DNA of 64,000 bases, from positions 1,736,001-1,800,000 of the forward strand of contig OY970217.1 of assembly GCA_963713965.1 (NCBI GenBank), read 5' to 3'. The stretch's first letter is position 1; each line of letters begins with the position of its first letter. Below, piece by piece: positions 42,990-51,511 of the stretch. A program made the translations under genes and the position numbers. This DNA is from CALAGB01 sp963713965 (GTDB lineage Bacteria; Chloroflexota; Chloroflexia; Thermomicrobiales; Thermomicrobiaceae). A model generated the notes under the pieces. That model was not told the origin of the DNA. It did no database searches and worked only from the letters and a program-made list of their open reading frames with translations.

Positions 42990-44108
42990 TTATTCTCCCC
43001 AGGTGGCGCGCAGAACGCGCACCCAGTTACCATGCGCGATCTTCTTCAGCGCCGCATCGTCATAGCCGCGATCCTTCATGGCCTGCATCAGCTTGGGTAG
43101 TCCGGCAGCGTCCTTCAGATCGTTCGGGATGAGCGAACCATCGAAGTCGGAACCGAGCCCGACGCAGTCGATGCCCAGCTTGTCGACCAGATGATCCATG
43201 TGATCGACCAGCATGGAGAGCGGCGTATCGGCGTTCGTCGCGCCATCCGGGCGCGTGAAGCCGCAATGGAAGTTGAGCCCAACCATGCCATTGCTCTCGC
43301 GCACGGCCGCCAGCTGTTTGTCGGTCAGGTTTCGTGGCGCGTTGGAGACCTCCCAGGCGTTGGAGTGGGTGGCCACGAGTGGCGCGTCGGAAATCTTGGC
43401 CACGTCCCAGAAGGTTTTTTCGTTGGCGTGCGAGAGATCGACCAGCACCCGCTTACGATTCAGCTGTCGGACCAGCTCCTTGCCCGGGTTGGTCAGACCG
43501 TCGCCGATGTCAGGCGTGGCCGGGAAGATGTTCGGCACGCCGGCACAGTAGATGTTGCGGCGGAAGTGGGTCAGTCCGACCGAGCGCAGTCCGGCGGCAT
43601 GAAAGACCTCCAGCGCCTGGCCGTCCGGATCGAGCGGATCGGCCCCCTCGAAATGGAGCTCGATGGCGAAGATGCCGTTGTCGAGGCAGTACTGCAGCTC
43701 GGCGGCGGTGCGCACGATCTTGCACTGGCCGTTCGAATCGCGCTCCAACTCGAAGAGCTTTCCCAACCGCATTAGAGCGTCCGACTGCGCCTCATCCAGC
43801 GGGATCGGTGGCGGCCAGCCACCCTCTGGCGCGTAGCTGGTGCCGACGCTCTCGATTGAACGCGCGCCCGAGGCACTCTGCGCCGGATCGGCGGTCGGCC
43901 GCGCCTTGGCACGAGCCAGCACGGCAAAAAAGCCGCCGCCCAGGCCGCCTTCACGGGCGCGGGGTAGATCGATATTGCCTTTATCTGCTCGCTCGAAGAA
44001 AGATCGACCGCCGGGGCCGTCGAACCCTTCACCGGCCAGACTGATGATGGTGTCGTTGTGTCCGTCAAAGATCGGGGGAAATGCGCTGGATGACGTGCCG
44101 CCGCTCAT
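42990..44108 (-). CDS. M19 membrane (renal-type) dipeptidase
   Basis: The 372-residue protein has the zinc ligands 'FDGHNDT' (His-x-Asp) near residue 14, the bridging Glu in 'AIELHFEGADPL', and the histidines in 'VDLSHANEKTFWDV' and 'VATHSNAWEVSN'. These define binuclear zinc dipeptidases that split dipeptides, often with a D-residue at the C-terminal position. No signal peptide is present, so it is probably cytoplasmic. With the M55 peptidase downstream it suggests use of peptidoglycan-derived or environmental D-dipeptides. Confidence 0.9.
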   Translation of the reverse strand: MSGGTSSSAFPPIFDGHNDTIISLAGEGFDGPGGRSFFERADKGNIDLPRAREGGLGGGFFAVLARAKARPTADPAQSASGARSIESVGTSYAPEGGWPPPIPLDEAQSDALMRLGKLFELERDSNGQCKIVRTAAELQYCLDNGIFAIELHFEGADPLDPDGQALEVFHAAGLRSVGLTHFRRNIYCAGVPNIFPATPDIGDGLTNPGKELVRQLNRKRVLVDLSHANEKTFWDVAKISDAPLVATHSNAWEVSNAPRNLTDKQLAAVRESNGMVGLNFHCGFTRPDGATNADTPLSMLVDHMDHLVDKLGIDCVGLGSDFDGSLIPNDLKDAAGLPKLMQAMKDRGYDDAALKKIAHGNWVRVLRATWGE

Positions 44109-44740
44109 AGGTGCTCCTTACTCCCAGGGATTGCTGCTCCATATGCTTCGTGACTCATGCCCTTGTAGCGGCAGTTGGGAGCGGTGTCAATCGAGCGCGT
44201 GAGGACGGCCAAAACCACTGGTCCGCTTTTCCTCCCTGTTTCCCTTACTTCTCCTCGGCACGCTCGCCAAGATCGGCGAAGAACTTGGCCACGTCGTAAT
44301 TGGCAACCAGTTGTGGTGCGCTCACCAGGGCTCAACTCAGGCACCTGAAAGCCCTTGTTTCTGGGCCGTCCAGGATGAGTACTCGACGCCGGTCCAGCGA
44401 AGGACCCCTTGTTAATCTTTTGCATCCCAAATGGGGGAGCGTCACTCCGTACTATATGTGCTATACAGGAGTGTACGGACGTTGTCGCGTTTATCAGTTC
44501 GTTCCGAGTATCGGCCTGAAGGCCGCGTGCGAACTCCGCGCTGAGCGGTGGCTCAGCCATGCCGTATTCGGCGTGATACCGCATCAATTCCGCTTGTGGT
44601 CAGGTTTGGAGGTGGGGCAGAGACGAGAACCTTGTGAAGTTGAGACATTGATTCACAAACGCAAGCGATGTCGACGTTGTGTGCGGGGGCTCATCGAGCG
44701 CACACGTGTCGAATCGCCGGGCTCAGTAAGGGGTAAAGGG
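44109..44740. other. Long leader/intergenic stretch before the first collagen-like gene
   Basis: About 630 bases. Near 44457-44467 TGTGCTATACAG provides an extended -10-like promoter, flanked by CCGTAC (44447-44452) and GTACGG (44474-44479) as an inverted repeat. The same TGTG-Y-TATACAG...GTGTAC motif precedes the second collagen-like gene at the same distance, about 275 bases upstream of the start codon. Close to the M19 gene a minus-strand tail encoding 'VANYDVAKFFADLGERAEEK' (44245-44310) looks like a possible gene remnant. Confidence 0.45.
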
Positions 44741-45622
44741 ATGAATAGCCGCTCCTCCACCACAACGAAGCGGTGGAGACAGACTGCCGCTCGTATCGCC
44801 CAGCGACGCATCGTGCGTGCTAGTGTTGTGGCCGCCATTTTGATCGTGGCGCTCGCCACCAACGTGTTCGCCGACATTCCGGACCAGTCAAACACGTTCC
44901 ACGGCTGTGTCCAGAACTCGCCGTCGTTCATTTCGGGGTGGTTTCTGTTTGGGAACACCAAAGGGAGTCTGCGACTGATCGATACTGAGAACGGTCAGTC
45001 GTGCAACAGCAACGAGTCCGCAGTCTCCTGGAGTGCCAACGGCGCGACCGGACCGACCGGTGCGACGGGCGCCGTCGGTGCCACTGGGGCTTCAGGTGCA
45101 TCCGGCCCGCAAGGTGCGTCTGGCCCACAAGGCGCCTCCGGTCCCCTGGGACCGTCCGGCCCGCAGGGTCCTTCGGGGCCGGCGGGTGACACGGGACCAT
45201 CAGGTCCGACCGGTGCCGGCATCACCACCTTCGGATATGTCTATGAACTCGCTACCCTCGCTGACGCAACGGTTGTCGGTGGAGCGGACTTTCCACTCAG
45301 CAACAACGGTCCGTTGTCCGGTGTGACGCATACGGCTGGCACAACGACGATCACTGTGCCAGAGGCGGGTGTCTACCAGATAGCCTGGAACATCAGCATC
45401 ACGGCAGGTATTGGTTCCCAGTTCGCGATTGCCGTCAATGGGACTGTTGACGCGTCGACGCCGGTTCCCGCACTTGTTGCCACTGGGCAAATCAACGGAA
45501 CGTCGATGATGACGCTTGCGGCTGGCGACGTGCTGACGCTGCGCAACAACTCAGCCGTTGCGGCAACGATGACGTTGGCTCCGAGTGTCGGGGCGCAACT
45601 CAGCATCACGAAGCTTGACTAG
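44741..45622 (+). CDS. Secreted collagen-like protein with BclA-type C-terminal domain (first copy)
   Basis: ATG 44741 follows AAGGGGTAAAGGG; the frame is open much further upstream but without coding character. The 293-residue protein has a basic N-terminus, a signal helix at about residues 26-44 ending 'NVFA', and a head domain of about 55 residues with cysteines in 'HGCVQ' and 'GQSCN'. About 20 Gly-x-y triplets follow (about 101-160, 'GPTGATGAVGATG' and 'GPQGASG' types), then a C-terminal beta-sandwich of about 130 residues resembling the trimeric BclA/C1q-like heads. It should form a trimeric, collagen-stalked surface filament. It is paralogous to the next gene. Confidence 0.85.
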   Translation: MNSRSSTTTKRWRQTAARIAQRRIVRASVVAAILIVALATNVFADIPDQSNTFHGCVQNSPSFISGWFLFGNTKGSLRLIDTENGQSCNSNESAVSWSANGATGPTGATGAVGATGASGASGPQGASGPQGASGPLGPSGPQGPSGPAGDTGPSGPTGAGITTFGYVYELATLADATVVGGADFPLSNNGPLSGVTHTAGTTTITVPEAGVYQIAWNISITAGIGSQFAIAVNGTVDASTPVPALVATGQINGTSMMTLAAGDVLTLRNNSAVAATMTLAPSVGAQLSITKLD

Positions 45623-45702
45623 CCGTGTCCCCTCGCTGGGGCGCGACGCCCGGACTGACGACGTCCTGAACGCGTAAGTTCGAGCCAAACACGCGTGACG
45701 GA

Positions 45703-45743
45703 ACACCCGGTCGATCGCACTGATCGACCGGGTGTCGTTTTTT
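45703..45743 (+). terminator. Intrinsic terminator of the first collagen-like gene
   Basis: A perfect 14-base stem (45703-45716 with 45722-45735), 5-base loop, followed by CGTTTTTTT. It is the strongest intrinsic terminator seen in the window. A similar but imperfect stem follows the second paralogue. Confidence 0.9.
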
Positions 45744-46166
45744 TCCGCGTTGAGGGTGACGGTCGTCGGTCCAAGCTCGTCGACAGGCAATCACATCTGC
45801 GTACGCCCAGCGGTCACGAATGCGTCACAATGGCAGCCTGGTCCTGCTCAAACACTCAATAACCCGGAATAGTACTCTCACATTGTGTGTGTTATACAGA
45901 CGGTGTACTCACATTTGCGTGGTCTCTCCTACCCGTTTCGGCCACCGGTCGTGACGATGAATAGTCATCTTCATGCGATGCGGCGCGTGAGCTTGGCGTT
46001 GAGTTTCGCCTCAACCGAGCCATATCCGGCGCGTCAGCGGCGATCCCGTTTGTAGTCAGAACCGGAGGTGCGACCGAGACGGAATCCTCATGTGGATTGG
46101 ATGCCGAAACCGACGATCCCGACGTCGCGCGCGTCGCAGATCGCGGGCTACGTTGAGGGGAATTGC
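45744..46166 (+). promoter_or_regulatory. Promoter and long leader of the second collagen-like gene
   Basis: TGTGTTATACAG with TATACA at 45893-45898 and GTGTAC just after it matches the element before the first paralogue. The predicted leader to ATG 46167 is about 270 bases in both. The remaining leader sequences are much less alike, so the promoter and distance were kept while the leader diverged. No other gene is seen in this stretch. Confidence 0.5.
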
Positions 46167-47024
46167 ATGAACGACCGATCGACCCACACTCCGAAACGCC
46201 GGAAGGACATGGTCCTGCGAGTGATTCAGAGACGCATCGTGCGTGCTGGAATTGTTGCGGCTGTGCTCGTATTCGCGCTCGCCACGAACGTGTTCGCCGA
46301 CATTCCGAATCAGGGAGACATCTATGACGGCTGTGTCCAGAATGGGCAACCATTCCAGATCGGGTGGTTACCGTTTGGAAGTCCCAAGGGAAATCTGCGG
46401 CTGATCGATACCGAAAACGGCCAGTCCTGCAATGGGAACGAGACCGCGGTCTCCTGGAGTGCCGCCAGCGGATCCGGACAAACAGGGCCGACCGGCGCAA
46501 CCGGATTGGCAGGCCCAACGGGAGCGACTGGATTGACCGGACTCACGGGCGTGACTGGGATCACCGGGCCATCTGGTCCGTCCGGACCCACTGGTGCATC
46601 AGGCGCTGGTCTGAATGCATACGGCTACATCTACGTGTTGGCCTCCCCGACCGGCACGACCGTCCCAGCCGAAACGGATATTACATTCACCAATAACGGA
46701 CCGTTGGTGGGCGTAACGCACATCGCCAATTCGGGGAGCCTCGCGACGTCGACTGCGGGCCAATTCGAAGTGGATTGGAAAGTCAATCTCACGTCCGGCG
46801 TTGGGTCCGCGTTCGCGGTGGCCGTCAATGGCACCGTGGATCCGTCGACCAACGTCAACGTGTTAGTCGCCACCGGTCAAGTCAGCGGAGACTCGATCAT
46901 AACTCTCGCCGCTGGTGATGTCGTGACGCTCCGCAACAACTCGGTTGTTGCCGCCACCCTCGATCAGTCACCAGGTGTCGGCGCAAGCATGACCATCAAA
47001 CAGCTGGATGCATCGGTGCCATAA
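46167..47024 (+). CDS. Secreted collagen-like protein with BclA-type C-terminal domain (second copy)
   Basis: ATG 46167 follows TGAGGGG with good spacing. The 285-residue protein has the same plan as the first: signal helix ending 'NVFA', head domain with 'DGCVQN' and 'GQSCNGN', about 15 Gly-x-y triplets (about 103-147, 'GLTGLTGVTGITG'), and the same C-terminal domain ending 'MTIKQLD'. The signal and head regions are nearly identical to the first copy, so the pair arose by duplication, while the collagen part is shorter and richer in Thr. It is probably a second surface-filament subunit or an alternative variant. Confidence 0.85.
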   Translation: MNDRSTHTPKRRKDMVLRVIQRRIVRAGIVAAVLVFALATNVFADIPNQGDIYDGCVQNGQPFQIGWLPFGSPKGNLRLIDTENGQSCNGNETAVSWSAASGSGQTGPTGATGLAGPTGATGLTGLTGVTGITGPSGPSGPTGASGAGLNAYGYIYVLASPTGTTVPAETDITFTNNGPLVGVTHIANSGSLATSTAGQFEVDWKVNLTSGVGSAFAVAVNGTVDPSTNVNVLVATGQVSGDSIITLAAGDVVTLRNNSVVAATLDQSPGVGASMTIKQLDASVP

Positions 47025-47099
47025 TCCGGGCGCGTTGTCGCGCGGCGCCTGAGGAACACCCGACCGCGCGTGTTCAAGCCAACTGCCCTCGATAACGAA

Positions 47100-47140
47100 A
47101 CACCCGGTAGATCGCTCTGATCGGCCGGGTGTCCTTTTGT
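47100..47140 (+). terminator. Terminator of the second collagen-like gene
   Basis: ACACCCGG..GATC and GATC..CCGGGTGT form an imperfect 14-base stem with a 5-base loop (47100-47132) followed by CCTTTTGTT. It is recognisably the same sequence as the terminator at 45703. Confidence 0.8.
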
Positions 47141-47597
47141 TCCTCCTGTTCAGCGAATGGACCTTTGAACCACAGTTGTCCCGAATAAATCGCGGCGGCG
47201 CGCCAAATGGGATCGCAGGTGATGATCGGGTTGTTTCCAAAATAAACTCAACAACGGAGAGCCGATCTTCCAGCTGCCCCGACTCCATCCGCTCACTCGA
47301 TCAGTGGAGCCTGGATGCCGGTGAAGCCTGCGGCCGTAGGCGGCCACAGGTGTCGCCTCTACGTGACCATGCGTACATCCAGTCCCTTAAGTGGACTTCG
47401 TCTTGGTGGCCCAGGACGGTCCTCTCCCTCCAGTGAAGGGATGCTCCCCTTCCGTGGGAAGGGGCAAAGGGGATGGTCCATCAGTGAGAGAGTAATGAGT
47501 CCTGGGCGGAAGTGACGCGGATCTCGGCTCATTTGACCAAACGCCGTTGGCCCCGCGCGTGCGTCACGAGCATTCCGATTTCACTCGCAACCAACCC
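47141..47597. repeat. Intergenic stretch with three repeat families
   Basis: A diverged GGCGG palindrome flanked by GTAG...CTACG is at 47336-47363. A partial AGTCC-stem element (CAGTCCCTTAAGTGGACTTC) is at 47380-47400. The CCCTCCAGTGAAGGG palindrome with a second CCCCTTCC...GGAAGGGG stem is at about 47426-47466. Three otherwise separate repeat types are stacked here between convergent genes. No gene is supported. Confidence 0.55.
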
Positions 47598-48002
47598 TCA
47601 CGCGCCCAGGGTGCTCTCAAGCTGCCCGCGCAATGCGCCCATCTCGAAATAGATGCGCGCGGCGACGATCTTCCCATTCTCGACGTCATAGGCGACGCAG
47701 AATGGGAGATCGACGGTGACGCCGGTTGGCGCAACGCCCAAGAACTCGCCGATGTGTCGTCCAATGAACCGATACTCGGCCATGGCCAGACCCCCATCGA
47801 CGACAACGTTCCGCAACTCCGCGCGGGCGTCGAAGGCGGTCTGGTAAAGATCCTCGAGCATTCGGCCAATGGCGGCGCGCCCGCGGGCCTCCTCACCGGT
47901 CCCCATAACGGTGAAGACAGCGTCATCGGCAATGGTCCGCGCGCCATGTCCCTGCAAATAGGCCGACATGACCTCGCGCGTCTCCTCAGTGGACGTGGAC
48001 AT
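47598..48002 (-). CDS. SnoaL/NTF2-like protein
   Basis: ATG 48002, directly after GGGGGAG, gives 134 residues; an ATG four codons earlier is possible. The cone-shaped NTF2-like fold is suggested by the order helix 'REVMSAYLQGHG', 'VFTVMGTGEEARGRAAIGRMLEDLYQTAFDARAELRNVVVDGGLAMAEYRFIGRHIGEFLGVAPTG' (quoted as a region, residues about 27-95) and closing strands 'VDLPFCVAYDVENGKIVAARIYFEMGAL'. Polyketide-cyclase-like SnoaL proteins of this size act on small molecules, but the substrate is unknown. It has no operon partner. Confidence 0.8.
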   Translation of the reverse strand: MSTSTEETREVMSAYLQGHGARTIADDAVFTVMGTGEEARGRAAIGRMLEDLYQTAFDARAELRNVVVDGGLAMAEYRFIGRHIGEFLGVAPTGVTVDLPFCVAYDVENGKIVAARIYFEMGALRGQLESTLGA

Positions 48003-48094
48003 CGACTCCCCCATTTCCGGCTGAGCCTGCCCCGGGACGTGATTGAACTGTACGCGGATGATTTCCCCGCATCATAGCAGAGGATTAGAGTGAC

Positions 48095-48232
48095 TCAACG
48101 GCGACCACTATTGCGCACTCTTGCCGCGACCCGCTCCAAGAACCGCGGGCTGAGGAACGGACGCACACCGTGCTCGTAAACCCAACTCAGCAGGCCAGGC
48201 AGGATCGATTGGTGTGTCGCATTTCTCGATAA
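48095..48232 (-). pseudogene. Possible C-terminal gene remnant
   Basis: On the minus strand a frame ending in TGA at 48095 encodes 'HQSILPGLLSWVYEHGVRP' followed by 'FLSPRFLERVAARVRNSGRR'. This reads like the C-terminus of a cytoplasmic enzyme rather than random sequence, but no start or upstream part is found. It is a weak call. The rest of 48003-48447 shows nothing else. Confidence 0.22.
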
Positions 48233-48447
48233 CGGCTGACATGGGGATCCTCTATTCTGCTGCGCCTACGTGGTGGATTAAGGTTCAAGTCGCCAATGCA
48301 CCTCATTGATGCGAATTCTGTCGACCTCCATCGTGCCTCCGTCCCAATCGCACGTCCGATTCAAAATGCGACGGCGCATCGTTATGACGCGCCGTTCCTT
48401 CGATCATAGCGAGCACCCTTGTGCAGTCCCGCGCTACTTCGGAACGG

Positions 48448-50295
48448 TTACTGCACCAGATAGACTTTTGGTGTGGCTGTCGAGACATACTCCTTGTACT
48501 CAACCGTCGTGCTGTTATTTCCACTCAAGCTGAAGCTATTGGCGATGAACTGACCGATCATCACCTTGGCATTGCTCGCGCCGGTCATCACAACTGGCGC
48601 ACTAGGGAGGTAGACCGCCCCCTGACTGACAGCCGAAGTCGCTCCGGTCCATGTGAAGGTCTGCGAGTCGTTGGCGTTGGCGTACATGAAGACGCCGGGA
48701 TAGTAGCCGTTATAGATCTTGGTGGTCGGCGCCGTGAATCCAAACTTGGCGTTGCCGCTCGAGGTCAGCGCGCTCTTATGCTCGAAGTAGAGGAAAACGT
48801 CTTCACCACTTATCGTCAAGCTGCCTGAGCCGGTGAAGTTGCCGTAATCGAAGTAGTACTCACCGGACGGAATGCTGAAATCCGTGTTTCCCGAGATCGC
48901 CATGTTGCTGGGCTGCGAGCTTGAGCCCAGGAACCAGGCCTGAACATAGGAATCGGGGTCGGTATTGATGGTCGAGCCTCCGCTAAAGGAGATCCCGGCC
49001 CCTTTATCGAAGTAGAACTTGTAGGTTCCTGGCTCAAATGTCAGATGCACGTTCCCCGACATTGACAAACCAGGACCACCGTCGAAGATGTAGGTTCCCG
49101 GGTACAGATAGAGCGAGTTGCCGCCGCTCACCGTAATACCGCCGCCTCCGGTGAAGTAGAAGATGTTGTCGCTATATTTGGTTGCTCCGGTGCCCAGAGC
49201 GACTTTCTGGACGTTTCCTTGCATTGAGATCGTGGCGCCGCCCAAGAAAGCGTAGTTTCCGGCGTATGCCTCGAAGTCGGTGGGGTTCTGAATCGAGAGG
49301 CCAGACCCACCATTGAAGATCCAGGTACCCCCGTTCATATTCACTTTGCCGAAGCTGGACGACATTCCGGCGCCGTTGGTCAGCTTGTAGTGCCCCGATG
49401 GGAAGTTGTATGTGGTATACGAGCCTGATGTAGAACCGCCAATGTTGATACAGGACGAACCACCTCCGGAATAGGTCCCCGGCGTTCCAACGTAGTCGCT
49501 GGATGTCTGGCCGGACCATCCTGGTTTCAAGCCCGGGTAACATGCTTGGCTGACAGGGATCACATTCGCAATCGGATTGGGTGGGAAGGATGGCAGGGTT
49601 GGCGGGGAGATCTTGTCCTTCAGCGGATCGGGAACCTCCGGCGCGGCCGGATTGGTGCCACTACCACCTGTGATGGTAGTACTGCCCGAGGTGTGGAACC
49701 CGTCGTTCGCAGTCACCCATTGATCAGCCGTGATATGCGTATTACCGCTGGTGTTGATGTCGTAGTTCGATACGACGCTGCCACCGATCACGTTGATCGT
49801 CGAGCTTCCGGCCGTCTTGATGCCGCCGGAGTTGGAGTTCAAGGCTAGCAGGGCCGCGTCGCTCGACGCGCCAACCACGCCGGCCGTCGCTGTGGCACTC
49901 ACCTTCCAGGGACCGCGGTAGACTACGCCGGTAAAGAAGCGCTGCACGTCTTTCGTGATCGACACCTGGATGAAGTTCTTGTCGTTGGCATGTGGGCCGC
50001 TGGTCGGAGGCCAATCGACCGTGACGTTGTCCGTCGGGACCGAGGCATTCTCCGCGCCGTACGCCTTTGCCGCGCTGACGATTTGCCCACCAGTGGCGTT
50101 GTCCATGGCCTCTTGCGCGGCAGCCAGCGCCGCGGAGTCCACCGCGGCCTGCACCTGACGGTGTTCAGCTTCGGCATAGCCGACGTCGACCGCGAGTGCG
50201 ACGAAGCCAACGAGGACCACCATCGCGATCGCGACCATGATCATGACCTGACCACGGCCCCGTTGATCGGCTAATTTCCGTAAACCCCGCCACAT
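48448..50295 (-). CDS. TadG-like pilus-assembly protein with large beta-rich external domain
   Basis: ATG 50295 after AAAGGAG gives 615 residues. The N-terminus 'RGRGQVMIMVAIAMVVLVGFVALAVDVGYAEAEHRQVQAAVDSAALAAAQEA' (residues about 13-63) is the Tad/TadG-type membrane anchor followed by the conserved heptad-like helix. The remaining 500 residues are Gly/Ser/Thr/Asn-rich with recurring 'SGNTHIT', 'GGGITVSGG', 'LSMSGNVHLTFEPGTYKFY' strands. This suggests a right-handed beta-helix or adhesin-like fold exposed at the surface. It is far larger than usual TadG. It is last of a three-gene TadE/TadE/TadG operon. Confidence 0.8.
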   Translation of the reverse strand: MWRGLRKLADQRGRGQVMIMVAIAMVVLVGFVALAVDVGYAEAEHRQVQAAVDSAALAAAQEAMDNATGGQIVSAAKAYGAENASVPTDNVTVDWPPTSGPHANDKNFIQVSITKDVQRFFTGVVYRGPWKVSATATAGVVGASSDAALLALNSNSGGIKTAGSSTINVIGGSVVSNYDINTSGNTHITADQWVTANDGFHTSGSTTITGGSGTNPAAPEVPDPLKDKISPPTLPSFPPNPIANVIPVSQACYPGLKPGWSGQTSSDYVGTPGTYSGGGSSCINIGGSTSGSYTTYNFPSGHYKLTNGAGMSSSFGKVNMNGGTWIFNGGSGLSIQNPTDFEAYAGNYAFLGGATISMQGNVQKVALGTGATKYSDNIFYFTGGGGITVSGGNSLYLYPGTYIFDGGPGLSMSGNVHLTFEPGTYKFYFDKGAGISFSGGSTINTDPDSYVQAWFLGSSSQPSNMAISGNTDFSIPSGEYYFDYGNFTGSGSLTISGEDVFLYFEHKSALTSSGNAKFGFTAPTTKIYNGYYPGVFMYANANDSQTFTWTGATSAVSQGAVYLPSAPVVMTGASNAKVMIGQFIANSFSLSGNNSTTVEYKEYVSTATPKVYLVQ

Positions 50296-50320
50296 ATTCC
50301 GCTCCTTTGAGGAATGACTA

Positions 50321-50767
50321 TCAATAATGAACAATGGATGTACTCGAAGATGAGAGCGTTATTGCGGCGCTTCCGAACGCGTACCCAATCAATGGATGAT
50401 AGAGAAATGTGACTTTAACCTTCACCTTGTGCCCGGGAACCATGTCGCCGTCAGGCGCACTGACCGTCACGACGACGTTGTTGGCATCCGGAATGGAAAG
50501 GTGGTCGACGATCGCTGTCTTCACGTCCGCGGTTGGAACGATGTAGGTCGCGATGTCCGAATCGGCGACGTCCTCGGCCATCGTGCCGTGAACGGAGGCG
50601 TAGCGCGCCCCTTCACGCGCGGCGTCGGTAATCTGATTCTGGTTGTAGTAAAGCCAGCCACCTTCCATGATGCCGAAGAGCATCAGGAAGAGGATCGGTG
50701 TGGCGATGGCGAATTCCACCATGTTCTGCGCTCGAAAGCGGCGGTGACGTGTCTGACGCTTGTTCAT
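50321..50767 (-). CDS. TadE-like pseudopilin protein
   Basis: The 148-residue protein has a basic start, then the TadE signature 'RAQNMVEFAIATPILFLMLFGIMEGGWLYYNQNQITDAAREGARYASV' (residues about 13-60): a Glu at +5 of the processed pseudopilin-type helix and the AAREGARYA motif. A beta-rich periplasmic end follows. TadE proteins are minor pseudopilins of the Flp/Tad tight-adherence pilus. It lies between two related genes; neither the ATPase TadA nor TadB/C/Z or a prepilin peptidase is nearby. Confidence 0.88.
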   Translation of the reverse strand: MNKRQTRHRRFRAQNMVEFAIATPILFLMLFGIMEGGWLYYNQNQITDAAREGARYASVHGTMAEDVADSDIATYIVPTADVKTAIVDHLSIPDANNVVVTVSAPDGDMVPGHKVKVKVTFLYHPLIGYAFGSAAITLSSSSTSIVHY

Positions 50768-50769
50768 GG

Positions 50770-51198
50770 CTATGACGATCCCATTACACGCATCTCCACC
50801 TGACGCTTGATCGTCAGTGAGGAGGGCATCGGCGGAAACGAGAAGATGGGATTGTAGTGGTAGGTCACCGTGACGATCACCGTTTGATAGGGAGTGGTCG
50901 TCCCGGGCTTGTTGAACGAGTCGTTGACAACCGATGAGCTGACTGTCGGAGAAACTCCGTAGATGGCGCCACTTTCACCGAGCGCGGCACTGGAGATGCC
51001 AGTGGTGTCGTCCGGGTTCTGCGATCCGTAATAGGCGCCCTGGCGCGCCATACTGCCGACCGTGTTGTAGGCCGACATCGCGGCGCCCACGTCAATCGAG
51101 ATCATCAGGAGCAGCAAGAGTATGGGCGTCACCAAAGCGAGCTCCACGAGGCTCTGGCCACGGTATCGCTGTTTTGATTGATTCGTTACCTGAATCAT
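50770..51198 (-). CDS. TadE-like pseudopilin protein
   Basis: ATG 51198 follows a perfect GGAGG. The 142-residue protein has 'RGQSLVELALVTPILLLLLMISIDVGAAMSAYNTVGSMARQGAYYGSQNP' at residues about 12-61, a TadE pseudopilin helix with Glu near its start. The C-terminal part has 'VIVTVTYHYNPIF' strands. It is the first gene of the TadE/TadE/TadG operon, two bases before the next start. Confidence 0.87.
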   Translation of the reverse strand: MIQVTNQSKQRYRGQSLVELALVTPILLLLLMISIDVGAAMSAYNTVGSMARQGAYYGSQNPDDTTGISSAALGESGAIYGVSPTVSSSVVNDSFNKPGTTTPYQTVIVTVTYHYNPIFSFPPMPSSLTIKRQVEMRVMGSS

Positions 51199-51511
51199 CG
51201 TTCCTCCGGACACAAACAAAAATTGCGACCACCTTCAGTGTAGGACCGGGTCCCATGCCTGGCAGGACCTATAGGTACCCATGGAATTGGCTTAAATCCA
51301 ATCAATCTGTACTGGAACCTGGGGAGCTATGTCCCCGCAAAACAGGGAGGATCGGGCAAGGGGCCGGTACTTAGATCCCGGCAGCATGGCGGCGGCGCGG
51401 GAATATTGGGAACAATGACGAGGGGCGAAGAATGCGAACGCGCCGCGGAAATTCGCGACGCGTTTTACATCCGGGCATTCAAGTACGATCGCACTGCAGA
51501 GTCGTTTGGGC
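51199..51511. other. Intergenic stretch upstream of the Tad operon
   Basis: About 310 bases between the Tad operon and the end of the MMPL gene, both on the minus strand. The perfect 10-base palindrome ACCTATAGGT (51267-51276) lies about 70 bases before the first tadE start and may contain the -10 element of the operon. A further GGACC/GGTCC symmetry is near 51245. No gene is supported. Confidence 0.4.

Noticed and set aside
44300..44740. Upstream in-frame extension of the first collagen-like gene
   Set aside because: A strong ribosome-binding site and signal peptide start at 44741, and the extension has no coding character and contains the predicted promoter.
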